From NCBI GenBank assembly GCA_034422735.1, contig DAOUJL010000033.1, positions 1 to 64,000 of the forward strand: a DNA stretch of 64,000 nt, in the 5' to 3' direction. This document shows, piece after piece, positions 1 through 10,084 of the stretch. The position numbers and the translations under genes are program-made. Numbering within the stretch: the first letter of the stretch is position 1; every line of letters starts with the position of its first letter. The notes under the pieces are model-generated. The model saw only the letters and a program-made list of their open reading frames with translations. It was not told the origin of the DNA and did no database searches. The DNA comes from CATOSD01 sp034422735 (GTDB taxonomy: Bacteria > Chloroflexota > Dehalococcoidia > Lucifugimonadales > CATOSD01).

Positions 1-167
1 CCCGGTTCCGCATCACCTTGCCGACGGCGTCCCCGGCCCAATCACGCGGCAGCAGGTCGAGAGGTGCTGCGCGGTCTGTCCTCGTGGCCACCGCGCGAGC
101 CAGTCCCGGCCCTTCCGCGTCGCCAATCCAACCGCGCTACGCGCGAACCCTTAACAACTCAATCCGA

Positions 168-196
168 TTGACGCTTACCACCTGCGGTGCTACCTT
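168..196 (+). promoter_or_regulatory. Putative sigma-70 promoter for the gamma-glutamyltransferase gene
   Basis: TTGACG at 168-173 and TACCTT at 191-196 are separated by 17 bases, and a TG dinucleotide one base before the -10 box makes it an extended -10. It lies about 90 bases before the proposed start at 283. Nothing else is recognised in bases 1-282; open frames there have no gene-like content. Confidence 0.45.
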
Positions 197-282
197 GTGA
201 CTGGCCAGGCTGGCCGCTTAGGCTCCGCGCCTTGAACGGCCCACACGGCCGCCGGCTCGAACCAGGACGCAGGGGGACACAC

Positions 283-2082
283 ATGGCAGGATTCACGACT
301 CGACCCGTAATTATGGGCGCGCGCGGCGTGGTTACCGCCGGACATTACCTGGCGGCGGCCGCGGGGCTGCGTATCCTGATGCAGGGGGGGAACGCGATTG
401 ACGCGGCGGCGGCTATGGGCATCTGCGAGACGCTGCTGGAGCCGCAGAGCTGCGGCATAGGCGGCGAGGTCCCAACGCTGGTCTACTCGGCAAAGGAGCG
501 CAAGACCTACGCCATTTCCGGCATGGGCTGGTCGCCCAAGGCGTTCACCATCGACTGGTGCCGCGACAACGGCATCGACCTGATTCCGGGCGACGGCTAC
601 CTGCCCGCGTGCGTCCCGGCGCCCGTGGACACCTGGGCCACCGCCGTCGCGCGTTTCGGCACCATGAGCTTCGCCCAGGTGCTCCAGCCCGCCATCGACA
701 TCGCACAGGACGGGTTCCCCGTCTACCAGCGGCTGCACGACACCCTCGCCGACAGCGTGGATAAGTTCACCGACCTGTACCCCACGACCGGCGAGGTGTA
801 CTACGCCGGGGGTGGCCCGCCCCAACTCGGCCATATTCTGCGAAACCCCGATTTCGCCGAGATGCTGAAGTCCATGTGCGCCGCCGAGAAGGAGGGCGCG
901 CGCAAGAGCCGCATAGCCGGAATCGAGGGGGCCCGCGACGACTTCTACAAGGGCCGCGTCGCCGAGACGATCGCTAGGTTCATCGCCGACAACCCGGTGG
1001 AGGACGCCAGCGGCGAGGCGCACACCGGCCTGCTGTCCTACGACGACATCGCCGAGTGGCGCGCCGAAGTGGAAGACGCGGTATCTATCGACTATCACGG
1101 TTACGACGTGAGCAAGTGCCCGTCCTGGACGCAGGGCCCGGTCTTCCTCCAGCACCTGGCCATTCTGCGCCACGCCGACGTGCGGTCGCTCGGCCACAAC
1201 AGCGCCGACTACCTGCACACGTGGATCGAGTCTGCCAAGCTGGCGTTCGCGGACAGGGAGGCGTACTACGGCGACCCAGGCTTCGACGACGTGCCGTTCG
1301 ATACGCTGCTGTCCGGCGACTACGCGCTCGAGCGCCTCGAACAGATCGAGCGCGCCGCGTCTATGGAGCTGCGGCCCGGTGAGATCTCCGGCAGGGACGC
1401 CGCGTTCGTGGCCACCACGGTCGCCGACGATAACCGCCGCGCGCTCGGCGTTGCCGCCCGCGAGACGCGCGACCTGGGCCTGGGCCACGCCCACATCGGC
1501 GACACCACCCACCTGGACGCGATGGACGCTGAGGGCAACATGGTGGCTGCGACTCCCAGCGGCGGGTGGATAGGCTCCTCGCCGGTGATTCGCGGGCTGG
1601 GCTTCCCGCTGGGCACTCGGGGGCAGATGTTCTACCTGAACTCCGCCCGCCCCAACGCGCTGGAGCCGCGCAAGCGCCCCCGCGCGACGCTGACGCCCAC
1701 CATCGTCACGCGCGGCGGAGAGCCCTTCATGGCGTTCGGCACGCCGGGGGGCGACAGCCAGGAGCAGTGGACGCTCCAGTTCTTCCTCAACCACATGGAG
1801 TTCGGCATGGACCTGCAGGAGGCGCTGGACGCGCCGACCGTGCACACCACGCACTTCCCGTCCTCGTTCTACCCGCGCGCGGCCTTCAGCGGTCGCGTTG
1901 TGGCCGAGTCGCGCATCCCCGCGGACGTGCTGGATGAGTTGCGGAAGCGGGGCCACGACGTGCAGCTCACCGGCCCGTGGGCCAACGGCAAGGTCATGGG
2001 CGTGCGATACGACAAGAACGCGGGCGTCATCAGCGGCGCGGCGTCCGCCAAGAACAACATCGCCTACGCGATGGGCTGGTGA
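283..2082 (+). CDS. ggt: Gamma-glutamyltransferase family protein
   Basis: Ntn-hydrolase of the gamma-glutamyltranspeptidase family, which transfers or hydrolyses the gamma-glutamyl group of glutathione and related compounds and matures by self-cleavage into two subunits. The 599-residue protein has the N-terminal GGNAIDAA segment (about residues 35-42) and the cleavage and nucleophile motif DTTHLDAMD, with Thr408 as the expected nucleophile at the new N terminus of the small subunit. The ATG at 283 is chosen because AGGGGG lies just upstream; an upstream in-frame start at 187 adds a stretch unlike the family. No signal peptide is evident, so the enzyme may be cytoplasmic, unlike the periplasmic E. 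coli enzyme. Substrate cannot be read from sequence. Confidence 0.93.
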   Translation: MAGFTTRPVIMGARGVVTAGHYLAAAAGLRILMQGGNAIDAAAAMGICETLLEPQSCGIGGEVPTLVYSAKERKTYAISGMGWSPKAFTIDWCRDNGIDLIPGDGYLPACVPAPVDTWATAVARFGTMSFAQVLQPAIDIAQDGFPVYQRLHDTLADSVDKFTDLYPTTGEVYYAGGGPPQLGHILRNPDFAEMLKSMCAAEKEGARKSRIAGIEGARDDFYKGRVAETIARFIADNPVEDASGEAHTGLLSYDDIAEWRAEVEDAVSIDYHGYDVSKCPSWTQGPVFLQHLAILRHADVRSLGHNSADYLHTWIESAKLAFADREAYYGDPGFDDVPFDTLLSGDYALERLEQIERAASMELRPGEISGRDAAFVATTVADDNRRALGVAARETRDLGLGHAHIGDTTHLDAMDAEGNMVAATPSGGWIGSSPVIRGLGFPLGTRGQMFYLNSARPNALEPRKRPRATLTPTIVTRGGEPFMAFGTPGGDSQEQWTLQFFLNHMEFGMDLQEALDAPTVHTTHFPSSFYPRAAFSGRVVAESRIPADVLDELRKRGHDVQLTGPWANGKVMGVRYDKNAGVISGAASAKNNIAYAMGW

Positions 2083-2088
2083 CGACCT

Positions 2089-2274
2089 ATGCGCGTCATG
2101 GGTCTGCCCGTACAGTTCCTGGCGGTGGTGGTGGTGAGCCTGCTCATCACCATCTACCTAATCGCGGCGAGCGCCGACGCCCGGATCGAGGCCAGGGCTG
2201 CCGCGTCGCCCGGCAACGGAGCCGGGGCGGAAAGCTGGGAGCAGGCGGCGCTGATCGTCTGCCCGCTGCACTAG
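2089..2274 (+). CDS. Small single-pass membrane protein, hypothetical
   Basis: A 61-residue open frame begins 6 bases after the ggt stop, so it may be translated with it. Residues 7-27 form one strongly hydrophobic segment (PVQFLAVVVVSLLITIYLIA), followed by a short polar tail ending at a Cys-Pro-Leu-His terminus. A purine-rich GGTGACG precedes the ATG. No family is recognised. The membrane segment and tight spacing support it, but an ORF this short could arise by chance. Confidence 0.35.
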   Translation: MRVMGLPVQFLAVVVVSLLITIYLIAASADARIEARAAASPGNGAGAESWEQAALIVCPLH

Positions 2275-2363
2275 ACCTGTGCCCTGTTCTCAGCACTCGC
2301 TTGCCCGACGACTTCCCGTGACACCAGTGGCTTTCGCGCGCCTTTGCGCTTCCCGCAACTGCC

Positions 2364-3683
2364 ATGAGTAGCGTGGCGCGGCGCCCCGCGGGCCGGGGGC
2401 AGAACCGCGCCTTCAGTTTCCACTACGCATGGGTCATAGTCGCCATCATCGCGGCGCTGGAAATGGTCGGCACGACGATGCGCATGGCATTCGGCGTCAT
2501 CGTCGACCCTCTCACCGAGACGTTCGGCTGGAGCCAGGGCGAGGTAACGCTCGCCTACGGCATTACCAGCGTGACCACCGCATTCGCGTCCCCCTGGGCC
2601 GGATCGCTCGGCGACCGTTACGGCGCGCGCATCTGCATGATTGCGGGCACCGCACTGTTCGTAGTCGGCATGGCCGCGACAGCGCTGGTCACCGAGCCCT
2701 GGCACTTCTACGTCTCCTTCGGACTCATCCTCGGAGTGTCGCAGGCGATCTTCCTGGTGCCGATGATACCCGCGGCGATGAACTGGTTCCACAGGCGGCT
2801 CGGCCTCGCCATGGGCATCATCATGGGGTCGTGGGGGGCCGGTCCGGCGATTGCCGCCCCGGTGGTGGGGCTGCTCATCGACCAGTACGGCTGGTCCACG
2901 TCGGTGTGGATTATCACAATTGCCTCCACCATCTTCATGGCCGTGCTCATCGCGCTCTTCCGCGACTGGCCGTCCGAGAAGGGCCTGCTCCCATACGGCG
3001 CCACGTCGGAGGTTTCGACAGGACGGCCGGAGAGGAACATCGACAAGCAGCGCGTGGCGCAGTTCACCGGATACATGCGCCGAACCAAGGCTTACTGGAA
3101 CCTGAGCTCGATCCACTTCCTGGGCTGCGTCGGGCACGCCATCATTTTGGTGTATCTGGTGCCTCTGGCCATGCGGGAGGGGCTGACGCTGGTGACCGCC
3201 GCGGGCCTGCTGACCGTGATGTCGGGAGTGAGCACGATAACCCGCATGACGACGCCGATGCTGTGCGAACGCTACGGACCCAAGCCGGTGATGGCGCTGA
3301 TGTACGTCGCGCAGGCGCTGCCGGTGCTGATGCTCTTCTGGACGCACGACGTCTGGTCGTTCTACCTGTTCGCGGTGATATTCGGAATCGGCTACGGCGG
3401 AGAGGCGGGCGGATTCCCCATCCTCAACCGCACGTACTACGGCCACGCGCCCGTAGGCTCGGCCTTTGGAGTGCAGATGCTGGGCGCGAGCCTCGGAATG
3501 GCCCTGGGCGGCTGGCTCGGCGGTCCGATCTTCGACATCACCGGCAGCTACGACATCGCCCTGTGGCTGTCGGTTGGGGCCAGCATGGCCGGCGCGGTGA
3601 GCATCCTGGCGCTCGAGTCCACCCGCAAGCTGCTGATACCGGACTGGAACAGGGAGGTCGCCGAGACCGCGCCTGGCGGGTAG
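2364..3683 (+). CDS. Major facilitator superfamily (MFS) transporter
   Basis: A 439-residue integral membrane protein with about twelve hydrophobic segments and the loop 2-3 MFS signature (GSLGDRYGARICM, about residues 80-92). The N-terminal FSFHYAWVIV and FGVIVDPLTETFGWS stretches resemble the monocarboxylate/oxalate-formate type of MFS carriers. It is probably a proton-coupled importer or exporter of a small organic acid, but the substrate is not determinable. A polar central loop (about residues 205-235) separates the two six-helix halves. It follows ggt on the same strand and ends 2 bases from the convergent trpF stop. Confidence 0.88.
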   Translation: MSSVARRPAGRGQNRAFSFHYAWVIVAIIAALEMVGTTMRMAFGVIVDPLTETFGWSQGEVTLAYGITSVTTAFASPWAGSLGDRYGARICMIAGTALFVVGMAATALVTEPWHFYVSFGLILGVSQAIFLVPMIPAAMNWFHRRLGLAMGIIMGSWGAGPAIAAPVVGLLIDQYGWSTSVWIITIASTIFMAVLIALFRDWPSEKGLLPYGATSEVSTGRPERNIDKQRVAQFTGYMRRTKAYWNLSSIHFLGCVGHAIILVYLVPLAMREGLTLVTAAGLLTVMSGVSTITRMTTPMLCERYGPKPVMALMYVAQALPVLMLFWTHDVWSFYLFAVIFGIGYGGEAGGFPILNRTYYGHAPVGSAFGVQMLGASLGMALGGWLGGPIFDITGSYDIALWLSVGASMAGAVSILALESTRKLLIPDWNREVAETAPGG

Positions 3684-3685
3684 GG

Positions 3686-4363
3686 CTACTCGCCGCCCCG
3701 CGCCGCCCTCGCGAACGCCACAATCTTGGCTGGGTCCTTCACTCCGCCGGTCTCCACTCCGCTGGACACGTCAACGCCCCACGGCGCGACCGCCGCTATG
3801 GCCCGCTCCACGTTGTCCGGTGACAGCCCGCCAGCCAGCAGCACGTCGAACCGCGCCGCAATCTCGCTGGCGATGCTCCAGTCGAACGTGCGGCCCGTGC
3901 CTCCGAGCTGGCCGGCCTCCTGCTTGTCGAGCAGCGGTATGCAGCCCGCGGACGCCGCCGTCTCCACCCGCCTCAGAGCGTCCGCCACGGCTGTCGCGTG
4001 TGGCGCGGTGTCGTCGATCCGCACCTGCCGGATGACGTCCGCCTCGACCTGCCGCCAGTAGTCAGGTCCCTCGTCGCCGCAGAGCTGCGCCAGATCCAGT
4101 CCGCAGTGTTCGATGATGTGGTTCACTTCGCTCAATGGTTGGTTGGCAAACAGGCCGACAAGCCGCGGCGAGCCGGCGCAAGCGGAACCGTCCGACGATG
4201 CGGTCACCCTACGGTACTCGTCGATGATGGAGCGCGCCTGCTCGACCTCCAGTTGCCGACGAACTCCGTGGACGAACACGAACCCCAGCAAGTAGGCGCC
4301 GGCCTCTGCCGCTACGAGGGCGTGGGCTGGCTCGCGTATCCCGCAGATCTTGAACAGCGTCAT
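3686..4363 (-). CDS. trpF: Phosphoribosylanthranilate isomerase
   Basis: Catalyses the Amadori rearrangement of N-(5-phosphoribosyl)anthranilate to CdRP, the third step of tryptophan synthesis from chorismate. The 225-residue TIM barrel starts MTLFKICGIR with the general base Cys7. The general acid fits Asp146 in PLLDKQEAG, and the phosphate loops are LAGGLSPDNV (176-185) and GVDVSSGVE (196-204). The usual substrate-loop motif near residue 33 is slightly divergent (VHGVRRQL). The ATG overlaps the trpC stop in an ATGA (4360-4363), indicating translational coupling as the last gene of the operon. An upstream in-frame extension is the antisense-like overlap with trpC and is not used. Confidence 0.95.
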   Translation of the reverse strand: MTLFKICGIREPAHALVAAEAGAYLLGFVFVHGVRRQLEVEQARSIIDEYRRVTASSDGSACAGSPRLVGLFANQPLSEVNHIIEHCGLDLAQLCGDEGPDYWRQVEADVIRQVRIDDTAPHATAVADALRRVETAASAGCIPLLDKQEAGQLGGTGRTFDWSIASEIAARFDVLLAGGLSPDNVERAIAAVAPWGVDVSSGVETGGVKDPAKIVAFARAARGGE

Positions 4364-5157
4364 GCGAACTCCCCCAGCTTGGCCGACACGTCGTCCGCGG
4401 TGACGAGGGACTCGCCTATGAGGACGGCGTGAGCGCCCGCGGCTCCCACCCGCAGCACGTCGGCCCGGTCGGCGATGCCGCTTTCGCTGACGACGATCTT
4501 GCCCGGCGGAACCAGCGGCGCGATGCGCTCGGTCCTGGCCAGGTCCGTCACGAACGTGCGCAGGTCCCTGTTGTTGATGCCGATTATCTCCGCGCCCGCG
4601 TCCAGCGCGACGGCCAGCTCCCGCTCGTCGTGCACTTCCACCAGGCACTGCATCCAGAAGCGTTGGCTCAGCGAGAACAGTTCCGCGAGGCTGTCGGGCG
4701 TCAGCATCGCCACTATCAGCAGTATGGCGTCCGCTCCGTAGGCGCGAGCCTCGTACACCTGGTAGGGGTCGAAGATGAACTCCTTGCGCAGCACCGGAAC
4801 GCCCTTACCGCGCACCGCCTGATGCGCGGCCTCCAGGTCGTCGATGGTGCCCTGGAAGTGCTCCGCGTTCGTGAGCACCGAGACCGCCGCGGCGCCGCCT
4901 TCCGCGTAGGTTTTTGCGAGCCACGCGGGATCGAAGTCGGCGCGCAGTACGCCTCGCGTGGGCGATGCACGCTTGACTTCGGCAATGACGCGCACGGACG
5001 ATCCCATGAGCGTGCCGGCGAAATTCAGCGGCCTGTCCTGGATCTCGATACGCTCCTCCAGCAGTGCGATGGGTGCCTCAGCTTTCAGGCGCTCGACCTC
5101 CTCGCGCTTGGCGTCCACGATAGTCTTGAGGATGTCCGGGGTGTTGGGGTCGATCAT
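4360..5157 (-). CDS. trpC: Indole-3-glycerol-phosphate synthase
   Basis: Converts CdRP to indole-3-glycerol phosphate with loss of CO2 and water. The 265-residue length is typical of a monofunctional enzyme. The catalytic set is visible: Glu60 and Lys62 in AEVKRASPT, Lys125 in VLRKEFIFD, Glu174 in CLVEVHDE, the INNRDL segment (195-199) and Glu225 in VVSESGI. The start at 5157 overlaps the HAD phosphatase stop by ATGA, and its stop overlaps the trpF start the same way. Separate trpC and trpF genes contrast with the fused enzyme of enteric bacteria. Confidence 0.96.
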   Translation of the reverse strand: MIDPNTPDILKTIVDAKREEVERLKAEAPIALLEERIEIQDRPLNFAGTLMGSSVRVIAEVKRASPTRGVLRADFDPAWLAKTYAEGGAAAVSVLTNAEHFQGTIDDLEAAHQAVRGKGVPVLRKEFIFDPYQVYEARAYGADAILLIVAMLTPDSLAELFSLSQRFWMQCLVEVHDERELAVALDAGAEIIGINNRDLRTFVTDLARTERIAPLVPPGKIVVSESGIADRADVLRVGAAGAHAVLIGESLVTADDVSAKLGEFA

Positions 5158-5838
5158 GCGCCTCTCCACGCATCCACTAGATCGGGCAGATCGGCCACGC
5201 TCTGCGCCGGGCCGAGCGCATCGTAGTCGTCGAAGGCCTCTCGCGGCGTCACGCCCGTCAGCACGGGCAGGAACGGCACGCACGCCCTGCGGGCCGTTTC
5301 GGCGTTGGTCCTGCTGTCCCCGACGTAGAGCGCCAGGGGAGGCTCACTGCCGAGCCCCGACACTGCGCTCAGCAGACCGCCGGGGTGCGGCTTCAGCTCC
5401 GGGGCAGTGTCCGCGCCCACTATCACGTCGAAGACGCCCTCCAGCCCGTCGCGGGCGAGTATGGTGTCGATGCGGGTCTTGAACTTCTGCGTGACAATCC
5501 CCATCGCGACGCGCCGCTCCCTCAGCTCGGACAGCACACTGGGCACGAACTCGTACAGCATGGTAGAGTCTGCCATCACCTCGTCGGCCTTCTCCACGAA
5601 GAGCCGGATGTACTCCTCGGCGCGGCCCCTGTGCTGCTCGCCCGCCAGCGCGACCAGCGAGTTTTCGAGCGACAGCCCTATCGTGGCGCAGATGGCGTCG
5701 TCGCTCGCTGGAGACAGGCCCATGCCGGTCAGCGCGTGGTTCGCAGCCTCAATCACCCCGGTCGAGGAGTCTCCAAGCGTGTAGTCGAAGTCGAACACGA
5801 TAGCCGTCGGCCAGCCCTCCGGAGTCCCGCGATCCAGC

Positions 5839-5846
<8 letters not shown>
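5154..5846 (-). CDS. HAD-family phosphatase, phosphoglycolate phosphatase-like, inside the trp operon
   Basis: Haloacid dehalogenase superfamily hydrolase of 230 residues with a helical cap. Motif I is DFDYTLGDS with Asp19 and Asp21 as nucleophile and acid/base. Motif II is GIVTQK, motif III the Lys of LKPHPGG, and motif IV is YVGDSRTN. This resembles Gph/PpaX-type phosphatases. Translation must begin at a TTG (5846-5844) inside the end of trpD, an 8-base overlap, because no better start precedes motif I. The gene sits between trpD and trpC with coupled overlaps on both sides, so it is co-expressed with tryptophan synthesis. Its substrate is unknown; clean-up of a phosphorylated by-product is a guess. 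Confidence 0.85.
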
Positions 5847-6852
<1,006 letters not shown>

Positions 6853-6856
6853 GGCG

Positions 6857-7426
6857 TCACCCTTCGGTGTTCAGAAAGTTGCGCAGCAGGTCGTGGCCCA
6901 CCTTGGTCATGACCGACTCCGGGTGGAACTGGATGCCCTCCACCTTGTCGCTCTTGTGGCGCAGCCCCATCACTATGCCGTTGTCGGTCCACGCGGTGAC
7001 CTCGAGCTCGTCGGGCAGGTCCTGCGGGTAGACGGCCAGCGAGTGGTAGCGAATCGCCTCGAACGGGTTGGGCAGACCGGCGAACACGCCCTTGCCGTCG
7101 TGGTGGATGAGCGACGTCTTGCCGTGCATGATCTCTCCGGCGCCGCCGACGACGCCTCCGTAGGCGTAGCCGATGCACTGGTGGCCGAGGCAGACGCCCA
7201 GCGTGGGGACCTTCGGTCCGAAGTGCCGCACCACGTCGTTGGATATGCCCGCCTTTTCGGGCGTGCACGGGCCGGGCGAAATGACTATCTTCTCCGGCGC
7301 GAGGTCCTCGATCTCCTCCAGCGTAATCTCGTCGTTCCGGGCGACACTCACGTCCGCGCCCAACTCGCAGAGGTACTGGTATATGTTGTAGGTGAAGCTG
7401 TCATAGTTGTCTATCAGCAGAATCAC
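6857..7426 (-). CDS. trpG: Anthranilate synthase component II (glutamine amidotransferase)
   Basis: Class I glutamine amidotransferase that supplies ammonia to TrpE; it could also serve a PabB protein elsewhere. The 189-residue protein has the oxyanion region ISPGPCTP (49-56), nucleophile Cys79 in GVCLGHQ, the HGKTS segment (101-105) typical of TrpG/PabA, and catalytic His168 and Glu170 in QFHPESV. Translation appears to start at GTG (7426-7424), preceded by a GGGGGTGAG stretch contributed by the adjacent repeat. It is separated from trpE by about 100 bases carrying a doubled palindromic repeat, and lies 4 bases before trpD. Confidence 0.95.
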   Translation of the reverse strand: MILLIDNYDSFTYNIYQYLCELGADVSVARNDEITLEEIEDLAPEKIVISPGPCTPEKAGISNDVVRHFGPKVPTLGVCLGHQCIGYAYGGVVGGAGEIMHGKTSLIHHDGKGVFAGLPNPFEAIRYHSLAVYPQDLPDELEVTAWTDNGIVMGLRHKSDKVEGIQFHPESVMTKVGHDLLRNFLNTEG

Positions 7427-7430
7427 TTCT

Positions 7431-7517
7431 CACCCCCATCCTAGCCTTCCCCCATCAAGGGGGAAGGGACTTGTGGGCACCCCCATCCTAGCCTTCCCCC
7501 ACCGAGGGGGAAGGGAC
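7431..7517. repeat. Two 40-base direct copies of a palindromic repeat between trpE and trpG
   Basis: Copies at 7431-7470 and 7478-7517 are identical except within a short loop, and the period is 47 bases. Each holds a perfect hairpin, CCTTCCCCC paired with GGGGGAAGG around a 5-base loop (ATCAA in one, ACCGA in the other). The form is that of REP-like dispersed intergenic elements. Inside the trp transcript it could form two stable hairpins between trpE and trpG and could stabilise or attenuate the RNA. It also supplies the purine-rich stretch before the trpG GTG start. Confidence 0.9.
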
Positions 7518-7529
7518 CTCCAAGTCTCG

Positions 7530-8996
7530 CTACCCGCCGCCTTCGGCCTGGTCGATGGCGCGCATGACGGCGGACGCCTTGTGAATCGTTTCCTCGTACT
7601 CGGACGCCGGTATGCTGTCGAACACGATGCCGCCTCCCGCTTGAGCGTACGCCACGCCGTCCTTGACCACCAGCGTCCGGATGGTGATGGCGGTGTCCAT
7701 GTTCCCGGAGAAGTCGAAGTAGCCGACCGCGCCGGCGTAAGGTCCGCGTTTGACCGGCTCCAGCTCGGCTATGATCTCCATGGCGCGGATCTTGGGCGCG
7801 CCGGAGACCGTTCCCGCCGGGAAGCACGCCCTGAGCGCGTCGAAGCTTGTAGCGTCGTCGCGCAGTTTGCCCTCGACGTGCGAGACCAGGTGCATGACGT
7901 GGGAGTAGCGCTCGACCTCCATCAGCTCGGTCACGCGGACGCTGCCCGGCTCGCTCACACGGCCCACGTCGTTCCTCGACAGGTCCAGCAGCATGATGTG
8001 TTCGGCGCGCTCTTTCTCGTCGGTGCGCATCCTGTGCTCCAGCGCGGCGTCCTCCTCATCCGTAGCGCCGCGCGGCAGCGTGCCCGCTATGGGGTGCATG
8101 GCGATGTTACCGTCCTCGACCTGCACCAGCATTTCGGGGGACGCGCCCACGATCTGGAAGCCGTCCAGTTCGAGGTAGTACATGTACGGCGACGGGTTGA
8201 TGGCGCGAAGCGCGCGGTATATCTCGAACGGGTTGGCATCGGTGGGGCGCGCGAACCGCTGGGAGGGGACGGCCTGGATGATGTCGCCATCGACCACGTA
8301 CTGCTTGGCACGTACCACGTTCGCCTCGAACTGCTCGCGCTCCATGTTCGGGGTCACTTGCCGCGACTCGCTCGGCTCGCGGGCCGGGGGATACAGCGGA
8401 CCGCGCAGCCGATCCACCAGTTCGTCGATCCGGCCCACCGCGTCCCGGTAGGCGGCCTCCACGTCACCGTCCAGGTGCGCGTGGCTCACCACCCTCAGCT
8501 TGTGTCCGACGTGGTCGAATACCACGAAGGTGGTGGTCAGCATGAAGATGGACTCCGGCACGCCCAGGGTGTCCTTCTCCGGTGAGGGCAACCGCTCGAA
8601 ATAGTTGACCGCCTCGTAGGAGAGATAGCCGACCATACCCCCGTTGAAGCGCACCGCCGGACCTATGTCGGCGATGGTGAACTCGGACAGCGCCTTCTCC
8701 ACCGGAATCAGCGGATCGACCGCCCCCTCCGCCTGCCCCGGCCCTGTCTTGACTATGCGCGTCGGCTCCGTCCCGATGAAGCTGTAGCGTGCGAGCTGCT
8801 CCCCGCCCTCCACGCTTTCGAGCAGAAAGGAGTACGGTTTCCGCGCGACCTTCAGGTAGGCCGATACCGGCGTCTCCAGGTCGGCGTTTATCTCGACGTA
8901 GACCGGCACCAGGTTGGCCGACTTTCCCAGCCGCTTCACCTCCTCGAGGGAGGGATAGTATTTCTGGTTGGTTGCTCGTGTCCCTGCGCTGGTCAT
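7530..8996 (-). CDS. trpE: Anthranilate synthase component I
   Basis: Chorismate-utilising enzyme that makes anthranilate with ammonia from TrpG. The 488-residue protein carries the N-terminal feedback-site region (LLESVEGGEQLARYSFIG, about 55-72) and the C-terminal chorismate-binding domain with PIAGTLPRGAT, LDLSRNDVGR, the CFPAGTVSGAPK signature and AGGGIVFDS. The LLES element is part of the family's tryptophan-binding pocket, so allosteric inhibition is likely. The ATG at 8996 overlaps the trpS stop (ATGA, 8993-8996). A much longer in-frame extension through trpS is rejected because trpS is plainly coded in the other frame. Confidence 0.96.
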   Translation of the reverse strand: MTSAGTRATNQKYYPSLEEVKRLGKSANLVPVYVEINADLETPVSAYLKVARKPYSFLLESVEGGEQLARYSFIGTEPTRIVKTGPGQAEGAVDPLIPVEKALSEFTIADIGPAVRFNGGMVGYLSYEAVNYFERLPSPEKDTLGVPESIFMLTTTFVVFDHVGHKLRVVSHAHLDGDVEAAYRDAVGRIDELVDRLRGPLYPPAREPSESRQVTPNMEREQFEANVVRAKQYVVDGDIIQAVPSQRFARPTDANPFEIYRALRAINPSPYMYYLELDGFQIVGASPEMLVQVEDGNIAMHPIAGTLPRGATDEEDAALEHRMRTDEKERAEHIMLLDLSRNDVGRVSEPGSVRVTELMEVERYSHVMHLVSHVEGKLRDDATSFDALRACFPAGTVSGAPKIRAMEIIAELEPVKRGPYAGAVGYFDFSGNMDTAITIRTLVVKDGVAYAQAGGGIVFDSIPASEYEETIHKASAVMRAIDQAEGGG

Positions 8997-10054
8997 CCCT
9001 TCCTCCCGGGCAGTATCAGGCCCATGCGATGTTTCACTTCCTCCAGCTTGGGATCGGCGACCGCGCGCGCCTGGTCGGCGCCCCTCTCCAACAGCCGGTC
9101 CAACTCGGCGACGTCCTCCATAAGCCGGTTGTGGCGCTCCCGGATGGGCGTCAGCGCCTCGATGACGACCTCCGCCACCCTGTTCTTCAGGTCGCCGTAG
9201 CCGCGGGCGTCGGCGAAGTCGGACTCCACCTCCGCCTCGGTCTTGTCGGTTATCACCTTGTAGATACCCAGCAGGTTGTTCACGCCCGCCCGGTCCGGCT
9301 CGTCGGAAAAGCGGATTTCGTTCTCGTTGTCGGTCACGGCGCGCCGGATGGAGCGCTGGATCTCGGCGGGTTCGTCGAGCAGCCGCACCGCGTGGCCGCG
9401 AATGTGCGAGAAGCTCTTGGACATCTTGACGTTGGGGTCGTTGAGCCCCATCACGCGGCCGCCGATTTCGGGAATGACCGCCTCCGGCACCACGAACGTG
9501 TCGCCGTAGACGCGGTTGAACCGCTGGGCGATGTCGCGGGCAAGCTCCACGTGCTGCCGCTGGTCCTCGCCGACCGGCACTTCGTGCGCGTCGTACAGGA
9601 TGATGTCGCCCGCCATCAGCACCGGATAGTCCAGCAGCCCGGTCGACACCCGCTCCTGGTTGTCCGCCTTCTCCTTGAACTGCGTCATGCGCTCCAGCCA
9701 GCCCACCGGCGTGACGCAGTTCAGCAGCCAGCACCCCTCCGCGTGCGCGGTGACGTGGCTCTGGATGAAGATGGTGCTCTTGTCCGGGTCCAGCCCCGCC
9801 GCGAACAGCATCGCCGCCAGCGAGCGCGTCTGGTGGCGCAGCTCGTCGGGGTCCTGCGGCGTGGTGAGGGCGTGCAGGTCCACGATGCAGAAGAAGTTCT
9901 CCTTTTCCGCCTGCCTGTCCGCCCAACCCTTGATGGCGCCCAGGTAGTTGCCGAGCTGCACGTCGCCGCTCGGCTGGATGCCGCTGAACACACGCCTTCG
10001 AGTCTGGCTGGACTCGCTTGCCCGCTCGTTCTCGGTCTTGACCTGCGTGCTCAT
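8993..10054 (-). CDS. trpS: Tryptophanyl-tRNA synthetase
   Basis: Class I aminoacyl-tRNA synthetase charging tRNA-Trp in the cytoplasm. The 353-residue protein shows the HIGH-equivalent SGIQPSGDVQLGNYLGA (24-40) and KMSKS (210-214), with GEDQRQHVELARDIA between. The ATG at 10054 follows GGAACAGGAAT, a fair ribosome site. It is the first gene of the operon, directly behind a T-box leader whose specifier reads UGG, and is coupled to trpE by an ATGA overlap. Placing the synthetase and the biosynthetic genes in one T-box transcript ties both to tRNA-Trp charging. Confidence 0.96.
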   Translation of the reverse strand: MSTQVKTENERASESSQTRRRVFSGIQPSGDVQLGNYLGAIKGWADRQAEKENFFCIVDLHALTTPQDPDELRHQTRSLAAMLFAAGLDPDKSTIFIQSHVTAHAEGCWLLNCVTPVGWLERMTQFKEKADNQERVSTGLLDYPVLMAGDIILYDAHEVPVGEDQRQHVELARDIAQRFNRVYGDTFVVPEAVIPEIGGRVMGLNDPNVKMSKSFSHIRGHAVRLLDEPAEIQRSIRRAVTDNENEIRFSDEPDRAGVNNLLGIYKVITDKTEAEVESDFADARGYGDLKNRVAEVVIEALTPIRERHNRLMEDVAELDRLLERGADQARAVADPKLEEVKHRMGLILPGRKG

Positions 10055-10084
10055 TCCTGTTCCTCCAAGTGTACCTTCACCCAA

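Noticed and set aside
251..268. tRNA T-loop-like GGCTCGAACC near the ggt start
   Set aside because: No acceptor, anticodon or D arm can be folded around it; no tRNA gene was found in any intergenic gap.
190..1956. Long minus-strand open frame of 588 codons opposite ggt
   Set aside because: It is the shadow of a G+C-rich gene: Arg/Val/His-rich, with no motif, while the plus strand has full ggt motifs.
8997..9926. N-terminal extension of trpE through the trpS region
   Set aside because: trpS is coded there in another frame with HIGH and KMSKS motifs, and an ATGA start for trpE at 8996 is ideal.
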